Shown here: positions 7,694 to 14,347 of the stretch, one piece after another
How positions within the stretch are numbered: position 1 is the first letter of the stretch
Layout: each line of letters opens with the position of its first letter
Assembly (NCBI GenBank): GCA_035307785.1
Contig: DATGHS010000412.1
Coordinates: 1-22,166, forward strand
DNA from: DATGHS01 sp035307785
GTDB taxonomy: Bacteria > Planctomycetota > Planctomycetia > Gemmatales > Gemmataceae
DNA: 22,166 nt
Direction of reading: 5' to 3'
Program-made: the position numbers and the translations under genes
The notes under the pieces: model-generated
What the model saw: the letters and a program-made list of their open reading frames with translations, nothing else
The model's database searches: none
Told to the model about the DNA's origin: nothing

Positions 7694-9094
7694 CTACTTC
7701 AGGAATTTCGGCAGAAAAAGTGCAATAAGAACGGAAAGGCCAATGGCGATTGCGAATACGCTGATCCAGAATTTCCAGTCGAAGCCGGCTTGCGGAGTGC
7801 TTGGGGCCGGTAAACCGATCTGTCCGGAGCCAGGCAAGGCAATGCGATTGCTTGAAGAATAGGCGATGGTCGCATCCAGCCCCTTCGAATCGCCGCGAAC
7901 GTTGGAGATCGTCGATGGGGCAGGGCGGCGCACTCCGTCTGAAGAATTGGAAACCGCGGAAGGCACGCACTGGCGAATCACTTCGGAGGGCACCGGGACT
8001 GTGTCGCGTGCGGCCTCGTTCGTCTTTTCCAATTTCAATTCAGCAACCAAATCCTGGAACTCGGTATACGTGTGCAGCGCCTGGAACGGCCCCATCTTGG
8101 TGCGGGCCGCGCGAATATTGCTGGCATCGCCAAGCAAACCATCTTGGTATGCCTTGCGAATGTTCTCCGTCGTGCCCTTCACCGTGTGGTTTTCGCCCTC
8201 GTCGTCCTTGTAGAACATGTACCAAAGATCGCCGGCCGAGAGTGTCGTCGGGGCGGCGCGCGTGCTCTGGCCGGTCACATCCTCGATGAACTCCCGGCAC
8301 GACGCGGGCCGCACTTCGGGGCTGGCGCTCATGGCCCGGCGAATGGCCGCATCCAACCGATCGGAAAGCTCGGGCGCAAGGCTGCGCGGGGCCGGGAATT
8401 CGTTGCTCGATTTCTTCATCCAGGCGTCGAGCGGCCCGCAGCCATCGAACGGCATCTTGCCCGTGACCATCATGTACAGGGTGGCGCCCAGCGAATACAC
8501 ATCGCAGCGCACGTCGGCATTCTTGGCGTTGCGGAACTGCTCGGGGGCCATGAAGTGCGGCGTGCCGAGACCGCGGCCGGTGCGCGTGAGGTTCATTTCA
8601 TCTTCGCTGTCTTTGACCAGGCCCAGATCGGTGAGCTTGGCGACGCCGTCGAAGGTGAGCAACACATTGTCGGGCTTCACATCGCGGTGGATCATGCCCT
8701 GCTTGTGCGCCCGGTGTAGGCCCTGGCAAACTTGGGCCATGATGCGCACGGCCTCGGCCTCGCTGAGTCTACCCTCGCGCTCGATCTTCTGGCCCAGCGA
8801 CTCGCCTTCAACGAATTCCATCACCAGAAACGGCGTGGGCACGTTGCCGCAATATTCGATCGCTTTCACGATGTTGGGATGATCGAGCTGGCGGGCCGCG
8901 TCAAATTCGCGTTTGAAGCGCTGCATAAGCACGGCGTTCTTGGCGGTTTGCGGCGGCACAATCTTGATAGCGACGGTCAGGCCATCCGACTTCCGTCGAC
9001 CTTTGTACACCGTGCCCATGCCGCCTTCGGCAATCTTGGCAAGCAATTCGTAATCGCCGATTTCGGAGGGGGCTTGTTTCGTTTCCGCCGGCAT
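7694..9094 (-). CDS. PknB-type Ser/Thr protein kinase with C-terminal membrane anchor
   Basis: ATG 9094 is chosen because GGGAGA lies nine bases upstream; the TTG extension to 9154 adds nothing domain-like. The 466-residue protein has a complete Hanks-type kinase domain at about 14-275. It includes a glycine loop (IAEGGMGTVYKG), VAIK with Lys44, catalytic HRDVKPDN with Asp138, DLG in place of DFG (Asp156), the activation-segment end GTPHFMAPEQ, and the CDVYSLG helix. The Arg before the catalytic Asp marks an RD kinase, usually activated by phosphorylation. Residues about 290-350 (LWYMFYKDDEGENHTVKG onward) have the shape of a GYF_2-like module. A Ser/Pro-rich linker follows, then one membrane helix at about 440-465 (FWISVFAIAIGLSVLIALF), so the kinase faces the cytoplasm and there is almost no external domain. 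Substrates are unknown. Confidence 0.93.
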   Translation of the reverse strand: MPAETKQAPSEIGDYELLAKIAEGGMGTVYKGRRKSDGLTVAIKIVPPQTAKNAVLMQRFKREFDAARQLDHPNIVKAIEYCGNVPTPFLVMEFVEGESLGQKIEREGRLSEAEAVRIMAQVCQGLHRAHKQGMIHRDVKPDNVLLTFDGVAKLTDLGLVKDSEDEMNLTRTGRGLGTPHFMAPEQFRNAKNADVRCDVYSLGATLYMMVTGKMPFDGCGPLDAWMKKSSNEFPAPRSLAPELSDRLDAAIRRAMSASPEVRPASCREFIEDVTGQSTRAAPTTLSAGDLWYMFYKDDEGENHTVKGTTENIRKAYQDGLLGDASNIRAARTKMGPFQALHTYTEFQDLVAELKLEKTNEAARDTVPVPSEVIRQCVPSAVSNSSDGVRRPAPSTISNVRGDSKGLDATIAYSSSNRIALPGSGQIGLPAPSTPQAGFDWKFWISVFAIAIGLSVLIALFLPKFLK

Positions 9095-9214
9095 GCCGGT
9101 GTTCTCCCTGGCCCGGCCGATTTTCGCTGTCGGAATCGGCAAAATGGGCGGCAAATTCTAGCTGAAACAATTGTACTGCCATTTTTGCCTGTTTGCTTGG
9201 AAAATTTTTGACTT

Positions 9215-9349
9215 AGTGAGTGGTGAGAGGGTGACTGGAGAGTGGTGATGAAAAAGGCGAATTGGCCCAAAAATCGTTTGGACAGCGAAAACGTCGGGAA
9301 ATCAAGAGGTACGACTCACCACTCACCACTCACCACTCACCACTCACCA
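9215..9349. repeat. ACTCACC heptad tandem repeat with an upstream complementary arm
   Basis: Positions 9314-9349 hold five exact ACTCACC units plus one base. About 90 bases upstream, AGTGAGTGGTGAG (9215-9227) is complementary to the array in several registers; GAGAGTGGTGA nearby is a looser match. The two could form a stem of about 12 bp. The array sits in the gap between the divergent kinase and tRNA-Leu genes. Confidence 0.85.
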
Positions 9350-9352
9350 GCC

Positions 9353-9358
9353 TAGAAT
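9353..9358 (+). promoter_or_regulatory. Possible -10 box of the tRNA-Leu promoter
   Basis: TAGAAT matches five of six bases of TATAAT and ends nine bases before the mature tRNA 5' end. No TTGACA-like -35 is present; the heptad repeat occupies that position. Confidence 0.35.
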
Positions 9359-9367
9359 GCAGACAAT

Positions 9368-9448
9368 GGGCAAGTGGTGGAATGGCAGACACGCAGGTCT
9401 TAGGAGCCTGTCCCGAAAGGGGTGCGGGTTCAAGTCCCGCCTTGCCCA
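9368..9448 (+). tRNA. tRNA-Leu, anticodon UAG
   Basis: The acceptor stem GGGCAAG (9368-9374) pairs perfectly with CTTGCCC (9441-9447), with discriminator A at 9448. The anticodon stem CAGGT/GCCTG (closing pair T-G) encloses the loop CTTAGGA, giving anticodon TAG at 9401-9403, which reads CUA and related Leu codons. The T-arm GCGGG-TTCAAGT-CCCGC is perfect. The long variable arm, with CCCGAAAGGGG, is the class II form expected of tRNA-Leu. The 3' CCA is not encoded. purE follows 87 bp downstream on the same strand. Confidence 0.96.
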
Positions 9449-9535
9449 TATGTACACGTAGATGCCGCTTGCCGGGCGGCACTGAATTCGGGCACTCGTC
9501 CCGCCCGGCAGACGGGACCTATTTGGATTTCTAAT

Positions 9536-10030
9536 ATGACACCACTCGTTGGCATCATCATGGGTTCACGTTCCGATTGGGACACCATGCAGCACGCCGC
9601 CCAAGCTTTGGATTCGCTGGGCGTGCCTTATGATGTGCGCGTGCTGTCGGCCCACCGCGCGCCGGACGCAGTTTTTGAGTATGCCAGTAGTGCCGAAAGT
9701 CGCGGGCTGGAAGTGCTCATTGCCGCTGCCGGCGGGGCCGCTCATTTGGCCGGGGTCTGCGCAGCCAAAAGCGCGCTGCCGGTGCTGGGCGTGCCCATCG
9801 AATCGCAGTCGCTGCGCGGTCTCGACTCGCTGCTTTCCATTGTGCAGATGCCGGCCGGCATTCCGGTGGGCACGCTGGCCATTGGCAAGCCCGGCGCCAT
9901 CAATGCCGCTCTTCTGGCCGCCACGATGCTCGGCGGAAAGCACCCGAAGTTCCGCGAAGCAATCCACAAATACCGCGAGCAGCAAACGAAAAAGGTGCTC
10001 GAACAGGGCGATCCCAGGGAAAAGGCGTAA
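9536..10030 (+). CDS. purE: N5-carboxyaminoimidazole ribonucleotide mutase
   Basis: This enzyme of de novo purine synthesis converts N5-CAIR to CAIR in the cytoplasm. The 164-residue protein is the normal length for class I PurE. ATG 9536 begins MTPLVGIIMGSRSDWDTM, the phosphate-binding GSxSDW signature. Other family landmarks are the VLSAHRAPD loop, whose His is catalytic in known enzymes, and the IAAAGGAAHLAGVCAA segment. VPIESQSLRGLDSLLSIVQMP and GIPVGTLAIGKPGAINAALLA complete the active site. The partner purK is not adjacent. The SD is weak. A perfect 10-bp hairpin lies just downstream. tRNA-Leu upstream may share the transcript, but nothing shows this. Confidence 0.96.
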   Translation: MTPLVGIIMGSRSDWDTMQHAAQALDSLGVPYDVRVLSAHRAPDAVFEYASSAESRGLEVLIAAAGGAAHLAGVCAAKSALPVLGVPIESQSLRGLDSLLSIVQMPAGIPVGTLAIGKPGAINAALLAATMLGGKHPKFREAIHKYREQQTKKVLEQGDPREKA

Positions 10031-10040
10031 GCGCTTTCGT

Positions 10041-10063
10041 GGGGCACGTTTTCAACGTGCCCC
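10041..10063 (+). terminator. Perfect 10-bp hairpin after purE
   Basis: GGGGCACGTT (10041-10050) pairs with AACGTGCCCC (10054-10063) around the three-base loop TTC. The hairpin starts ten bases after the purE stop. Only TCAATTT follows, so the T-tract is poor and the element may be a dispersed palindrome used as a terminator. Confidence 0.6.
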
Positions 10064-10122
10064 TCAATTTAGGCAAGCTGGGTAAATGCAGTTTGCCCAT
10101 TTCTTCTCGTCGCAGATTTATT

Positions 10123-10150
10123 TTGACAAAAGCCGTACGATTGCTATGAA
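10123..10150 (+). promoter_or_regulatory. Sigma70-type promoter upstream of the outer-membrane-like protein
   Basis: A perfect TTGACA (10123-10128) is separated by 16 bases from TATGAA (10145-10150), which matches four of six -10 bases. TGC immediately before it gives an extended -10 (TGn). The expected transcription start near 10157 lies about 35 bases before GTG 10192. Confidence 0.55.
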
Positions 10151-10191
10151 CCCCTGCGCGGTCGGCGTGCCGGGATCATGGATGTCCGGGT

Positions 10192-11193
10192 GTGTGGAGG
10201 TTGCCAGTCGTTATGGGTCCCTGCGTAATGCTGGCTGTCTTAGCAGTGTGGCCGCAAGCTTCGGACTTGGTTCACAAAGCTGAACTGAAGCGGATTAAAG
10301 CGCCGGAAACCGAAAACTTCCTTCTTGGACTTGGCCTTGGCGGCGGGGCCGGACTTAGTTACGTAGTGGAATACGATCCCCAGTGGGCTTCCCTTAGAAA
10401 TGGCTGGCTCGAATTTGACCGAACGCTTTGGAAGATCTTGCCGGGAGAAAGGCCGACACTGCCCGACAGCCCGGCGGTTCAATCATTTGCGATCCCTTCA
10501 TCGGGGGACGCATCGCCAACACCAGTCATCCAGAAAAATTCGGCACCAGCGAACGCGTTTGACAAAACTCTTTTTGCTATGGGCTTCCGCGGCGAACGGG
10601 CCAAGCAATCCGTAGGCTGGCAGCGCGACCTGGAGGTGGCCAATCTGAATTCCAAAGTGGTCCTGATCGATTCCGATCCCGATGCCAATTTGCCGGTTCG
10701 CCGCAATGGCTGGCAACACGAAGATACCGTGAAAATGCCTCTCAACGACCGTTTCTTCCTCGTCGGCCAGCTCGGGGCCAACAGCGACGACGCCGACCGG
10801 CAAGCCTACAAGGTGGTGGGCCGCACGGGCATCGGCTGGAAGCTGCCGCCGTGGCTCGGCGGCGAAATCCAAATCCGCGGTGGAAGAAGCGTGACGAATT
10901 ATGACTCAACTATAGTCGATACTGTGCCAGAGCGGATCCGTAGCTTTTACGAGATCAACACGAAGTGGCCGGTTTGGCGGATCTTCAATCTCGAATACAC
11001 ACAAGAGACGCATTTCGCCGGCGCTCCAGACGAACACGACACGCTCAATCAGGACGTGCGTCTGGCCATGCCGCTTTCCGACACGGGTCAATTCCACATC
11101 GGGGCGAAGTATTACCGCTACCTGGATGGCGCCCCTACCACGCCGTGGTTGGAGCGGCTGCAATTCTATTTGGGGTTGCAGTATAAGCGCTAG
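10192..11193 (+). CDS. Secreted or outer-membrane-like protein of unknown function
   Basis: The reading frame gives 333 residues from GTG 10192. ATG 10213, with GGAGG about 12 bases upstream, would remove seven residues. The longer form has the better signal peptide: MWRLPVVMGPCVMLAVLAV, with an Arg in the n-region, and cleavage near PQAS. A glycine-rich patch (LLGLGLGGGAGLSYV) follows. The second half, from about residue 200, alternates polar and hydrophobic residues, as in antiparallel beta strands: RFFLVGQLGAN, KVVGRTGIGWKLP, GEIQIRGGRS, FNLEYTQETHF, QFHIGAKYYRYL, LQFYLGLQYK. This resembles a partial beta-barrel, but the terminal residue is Arg, not Phe. I do not recognise the family. A promoter lies upstream and a long palindrome separates the gene from the convergent aspartokinase. 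Confidence 0.7.
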   Translation: MWRLPVVMGPCVMLAVLAVWPQASDLVHKAELKRIKAPETENFLLGLGLGGGAGLSYVVEYDPQWASLRNGWLEFDRTLWKILPGERPTLPDSPAVQSFAIPSSGDASPTPVIQKNSAPANAFDKTLFAMGFRGERAKQSVGWQRDLEVANLNSKVVLIDSDPDANLPVRRNGWQHEDTVKMPLNDRFFLVGQLGANSDDADRQAYKVVGRTGIGWKLPPWLGGEIQIRGGRSVTNYDSTIVDTVPERIRSFYEINTKWPVWRIFNLEYTQETHFAGAPDEHDTLNQDVRLAMPLSDTGQFHIGAKYYRYLDGAPTTPWLERLQFYLGLQYKR

Positions 11194-11196
11194 CTG

Positions 11197-11244
11197 GAGC
11201 CCGCAGCGCAAGCAAGGGAGGCACCTTGCTTGCGCTGCGGGCTC
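11197..11244. repeat. 21-bp perfect inverted repeat between convergent genes
   Basis: The left arm 11197-11217 (starts GAGCCCGCAGCGC) and right arm 11224-11244 are exact reverse complements around the six-base loop GAGGCA. It lies three bases after the stop of the plus-strand gene and four bases before the aspartokinase stop. It could act as a bidirectional terminator, but no T-run follows on either strand. It may equally be a REP-like dispersed element. Confidence 0.85.
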
Positions 11245-11248
11245 AAAA

Positions 11249-13075
11249 TCAATCCACTCCAAATGTCCTTTTCAAGCACGCCAGCGCTTCTTCACCGCGG
11301 GTGCGCTCAACCACCACGCTGATGCACACTTCGCTGGTGTTGATCATGATGATGTTGATGTTCTTCTCGGCCAGCGCGCCGAACATGCGGCGGGCGACGC
11401 CAGTATGCGTGCGCATGCCCACGCCGAAGACGAACAGCACCGCGATGTCGGCATCACCCTTCACGCGAATGCCGGGGTCGATTTCCCGCGTTACATCTTG
11501 AGTCCGCTTCAGAGCGCGGGTGAGATCATCGCGTGGGACGCTGAACGAAAGCTCGGCCCGGCCGGCATTGCCCAGGTTTTGCACGATCATATCGACAATG
11601 ATACCATTGGCCGCGATCGCCTGAAATATCTTCGAGCAGTTGCCCGGCTCATCGGGAAGATCGTAAACCGTTATTTCGCCATGGTTCGTGGCCAGGCGGA
11701 TGTCGCTGACCACGATGTCTTCCATGCTGCTGAGGTGCTGAATGCGGGTCATGAGTTCCCGGCCGTTCGACTCGCCTTCGCCGGTGTCGTGCAAAGCATA
11801 AGCGAGTGCATTGGCTGGGGCCGGAAGTCCAATGCCTGGGCGCGGTTGGTGCAGTTCAAATGCCTGATGGACGGCCCGCACGGCGCGCAGGCCGTCTTTC
11901 TTATCCACCAGCACGGAAATCTTGATGTCGCCGGTGGTGATCATGTGCATGTTCACCTTCTCGGCCGAAAGGGCGGCAAACATTTTTTCGGCCACGCCGG
12001 TGTGCGTGCGCATGCCGCTGCCCACCGCGGATACTTTGCTCAACTCTTCGGCCTGTTGCACGCGGGCGCCAAGCTCTTTGGCCAACGGCTGTAGAACCTT
12101 GAGGGCTGCCTTTAACTCGCCATGCGTCACCGTGAAGCCGATGGCTGCCCGGCCATCGCTGCCCAGGCCCTGCGCGATCATGTCCACCACAAGGTTGGCC
12201 GCAGCCAGAGCCGAAAAGACGCGATGGCTCACGCCGGGAATATCAGGCACGCCGTCGAGCAGAATGCGGGCCTCATCTTTCACCATGGCCACGCCACAGA
12301 CGGCGCTGGCGTGCATCCAGTCCGCTTCCGGCACGATCCAAGTGCCTTCGACGTCGCTGAAGCTGCTGCGCACCATCACCGGCACGTCGTATTTTTTGGC
12401 AAATTCAATGCTGCGCGAATGCATGACCGCAGCACCGGCGCTGGCCAGTTCGAGCATTTCATCGTAGCTGATGTAATCCATCTTTCGCGCTTCCGGCACC
12501 AAGCGCGGGTCGGTGGTGTAAACGCCATCGACGTCGGTATAAATCTCGCAGCCGACTTCGGCATTCAGCTTCGGGTCGTGCTTGAGCACGGCTGCGAGAG
12601 CCACGGCCGTAGTGTCGGACCCGCCGCGACCCAGGGTGGTGATGTTAAAATCCTCGTCGATGCCCTGAAAGCCAGCGACGATGACGATGTTGCCTTGCTG
12701 CAGCGCTTTGCGCAACCGGTCGGTGGTGATGCTCTTGATGCGGGCCTTGGTGTGGGTGCTATCGGTGACGATGCCGACTTGCGCGCCGGTGAAGCTGAGC
12801 GCCGTTTCGCCGAGGGTGTGGATGGCCATCGCCAAAAGAGCGATGGAAATCTGCTCGCCAGTGGCCAGTAACATGTCCATTTCGCGTGCCGGCGGCTGAT
12901 CGCTGATTTCCTGGGCGAGTTCGATCAAGTCGTCGGTGGTATCGCCGCGGGCGCTGACCACCACGACCACCTGGTTGCCGGCCTGTTTCGCGCGAATCGC
13001 ACGGCGAGCCGCCGCCATAATCCGCTCCGCCGTCGCCACGCTGGTGCCGCCGAATTTCTGCACGATCAAGGGCAC
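11249..13075 (-). CDS. lysC: Aspartate kinase with four ACT domains
   Basis: The enzyme phosphorylates L-aspartate, the first step to lysine, threonine and methionine. GTG 13075 is the start: AGGAG lies eight bases upstream and the protein begins with the canonical MPLIVQKFGGTSV. The kinase domain (1-245) has KFGGTS at 7-12, TGEQIS at 72-77, the TTLGRGGSDTTA loop at 146-157 and YTDVDGVYTTDP at 179-190. The regulatory part is duplicated: ACT pairs at about 268-408 and 462-605. SGMRTHTGVAEKMFAAL (353-369) and VGMRTHTGVARRMFGAL (552-568) match closely. Most bacterial LysC proteins have about 400-450 residues and two ACT domains. Four-ACT forms of about 600 residues are known, for example in cyanobacteria. 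Feedback by lysine and threonine is likely from the family; which site binds which cannot be read here. Confidence 0.95.
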   Translation of the reverse strand: MPLIVQKFGGTSVATAERIMAAARRAIRAKQAGNQVVVVVSARGDTTDDLIELAQEISDQPPAREMDMLLATGEQISIALLAMAIHTLGETALSFTGAQVGIVTDSTHTKARIKSITTDRLRKALQQGNIVIVAGFQGIDEDFNITTLGRGGSDTTAVALAAVLKHDPKLNAEVGCEIYTDVDGVYTTDPRLVPEARKMDYISYDEMLELASAGAAVMHSRSIEFAKKYDVPVMVRSSFSDVEGTWIVPEADWMHASAVCGVAMVKDEARILLDGVPDIPGVSHRVFSALAAANLVVDMIAQGLGSDGRAAIGFTVTHGELKAALKVLQPLAKELGARVQQAEELSKVSAVGSGMRTHTGVAEKMFAALSAEKVNMHMITTGDIKISVLVDKKDGLRAVRAVHQAFELHQPRPGIGLPAPANALAYALHDTGEGESNGRELMTRIQHLSSMEDIVVSDIRLATNHGEITVYDLPDEPGNCSKIFQAIAANGIIVDMIVQNLGNAGRAELSFSVPRDDLTRALKRTQDVTREIDPGIRVKGDADIAVLFVFGVGMRTHTGVARRMFGALAEKNINIIMINTSEVCISVVVERTRGEEALACLKRTFGVD

Positions 13076-13144
13076 GAAAGGTCTCCTGCTGTTCCGTTAG
13101 CTGCTTCAGTGGGGGATTTTATGAATCCGCATTGGAACCGATTA

Positions 13145-13252
13145 GCCCACAGATAAGCACGGACTTCATAACATGGATGAACACGTATTCCAATAAGATT
13201 ATTGTCTGATCTGTGCCAATCCGTGTCGTGAAATCCGTGTTCATCCGTGGGC
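13145..13252. repeat. Imperfect 27-bp inverted repeat upstream of lysC and the 84-residue gene
   Basis: GCCCACAGATAAGCACGGAC (13145-13164, continuing to about 13171) is repeated in inverse orientation at 13226-13252 with about six mismatches. A further CATGGATGAACACG copy of the same wording occurs at 13173-13186. The arms are about 55 bases apart. Such 'atccgtgttcatccgtgggc' wording looks like a dispersed intergenic repeat, not an operator. Confidence 0.65.
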
Positions 13253-13273
13253 AGCGTTGGGGACCGACGAACC

Positions 13274-13528
13274 ATGAAGAAATACCGCTACGTTATCATT
13301 TGCAGCAACGGTTGCAGCCAGGAAGTGCTGGGCGAGGAGGAATTCCTGCCCTACGGCCTGACTGCCCGCAAGCGCTACGACTTGCCGGAACTGCTACGCA
13401 AAGGCTGGCAGCCCGTGCGCGAGACGCCCATGGGCGGCAGCGGCAACACCTGGGTGGGCTACTCGCTGATCTTGCTGGAGAAGGAGGCGACGGACAGCGC
13501 GGAGGTGCCGGAGGTAAAGCCGGCGTGA
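13274..13528 (+). CDS. Small conserved-looking protein of unknown function (84 residues)
   Basis: ATG 13274 has GGGGA about 11 bases upstream, a little far. The protein starts MKKYRYVIICSNGCSQEVL, continues through GEEEFLPYGLTARKRYDL, LPELLRKGWQPVRETPMGG and GNTWVGYSLILLEKE, and ends in an acidic-to-Pro tail. Its layout is strand, loop, helix with GW, then a final strand. That resembles DUF4177-type small domains, which share the 'helix-GWxxV-...-hydrophobic strand' shape, but the resemblance is loose and no function follows. There is no signal or membrane segment, so it is probably cytoplasmic. It is divergent from lysC. A possible GC-rich stem with arms AGTGAGCC and GGCTCACT follows its stop. 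Confidence 0.6.
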   Translation: MKKYRYVIICSNGCSQEVLGEEEFLPYGLTARKRYDLPELLRKGWQPVRETPMGGSGNTWVGYSLILLEKEATDSAEVPEVKPA

Positions 13529-13609
13529 AGTGAGCCGCGCGTGGCGAGGGCAATTGAGACCTAAATTGCAATCTGATCCGGGCTCACACTAGGACGGCGC
13601 TGGCTCACT
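13529..13609. repeat. Inverted GTGAGCC repeats between convergent genes
   Basis: AGTGAGCCGCGC (13529-13540) can pair with GCGC-T-GGCTCACT, ending at 13609, with one bulged base. A second GGCTCAC copy sits at 13581-13587. The structure spans the gap between the 84-residue gene and the broken gene, and overlaps the latter's stop. It may terminate both transcripts. Confidence 0.4.
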
Positions 13610-14267
13610 AGGAAATCGAGGCCGCGTTCAACGACTGGACTGCCGCGGTATGGATGAACTGTGCTCTTCGGTTTCGCGTTACGATCTGCTTTTGCTCATC
13701 CGAGCTGAATCCCAACTCCGTCAGGAAGCAAAGCTTCATCAGCCAGCTAAGTTGCTGAATAAGGAAGTACAGGTCGCGACCTCGAGCAGCGGTGAGCAAA
13801 TTGATCGGGTCACGAGTTTGGATGTAATGTAACGTGTTGATGGCGCGGACAACGAATGCTCTGAACGCCCGTCCAAACAACCATTGAATCATCTCCTCGT
13901 GTTGACCGGCCAGAAACGCCAAGGCTGCCTCAGCATTAAGCAAAAAACTCGTTTGCAACAGTCGGATCAAGTATTCTCTTTGGTTCGGTTGGATGATCTT
14001 AAGAATCTGCGCGATTTCTGGGTCATTTTGGACTTAGTTACGTGGCCATCGATACCTGTCGGCGGAGCCTGCCTGATAAAATCGCGGGCCCTTTCAAAAC
14101 ATTCAGCGCGCTCTTCTTGTTCATTTGAGGTCAACTTGTTCCACAATCGTTCAAGCTTTTCCAGCATTTCACTTTTTGTTGGCGCCTTCCTCCGCCCACG
14201 GTTCGGATTGCTCGGTGCCTGGTCCTTGAGCCTGAAGCCGGCCGCGATGTATGGGTTTCTTCGCCAT
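13608..14267 (-). pseudogene. Broken gene of unknown function with two compensating frameshifts
   Basis: Three protein-like segments follow one another in alternating frames. The first, from ATG 14267, reads MAKKPIHRGRLQAQGPG and ends at TGA 14171-14169, right after an A-run (14177-14173). The second, one frame over, reads KSEMLEKLERLWNKL, ERAECFERARDFIRQ and HVTKSK, and fails after an AAAA run (14029-14026). The third returns to the first frame: NDPEIAQILKIIQPNQREYL, AEAALAFLAGQHEEMIQWLF and IHTAAVQSLNAASIS. Removing one A at the first run and adding one at the second gives a continuous 219-residue protein. I do not recognise it; it is helical and has no signal. The two changes cancel, so the total length stays in frame. 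Real decay, sequencing error at homopolymers, or separate short genes are all possible. Confidence 0.55.
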
Positions 14268-14347
14268 CCTGAGCCGGCCTCATGCAGGAATACCCCAACA
14301 AATATCCTAGCATTTTGCAACAAAGTTAGCGACAGCCCTGGATGCGC

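Noticed and set aside
9095..9154. Longer kinase start at TTG 9154
   Set aside because: The ATG at 9094 has a good SD, and the extra 20 residues are Pro/Ile-rich with no family support.
9314..9349. CRISPR-like repeats
   Set aside because: The units are 7 bp and contiguous without spacers, so this is a simple tandem repeat.
11126..12094. Plus-strand open frame of 322 codons opposite lysC (also 12122-12871)
   Set aside because: Low-complexity His/Ala-rich products without family features, fully inside the aspartokinase gene.
13076..13273. Lysine riboswitch upstream of lysC
   Set aside because: No L-box core was recognisable; the region is explained by an imperfect inverted repeat of dispersed type.
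14026..14033. Programmed -1 frameshifting in the broken gene
   Set aside because: The AAAA run does not form a canonical X-XXY-YYZ slippery heptamer in the zero frame, and a second, opposite shift would also be needed.
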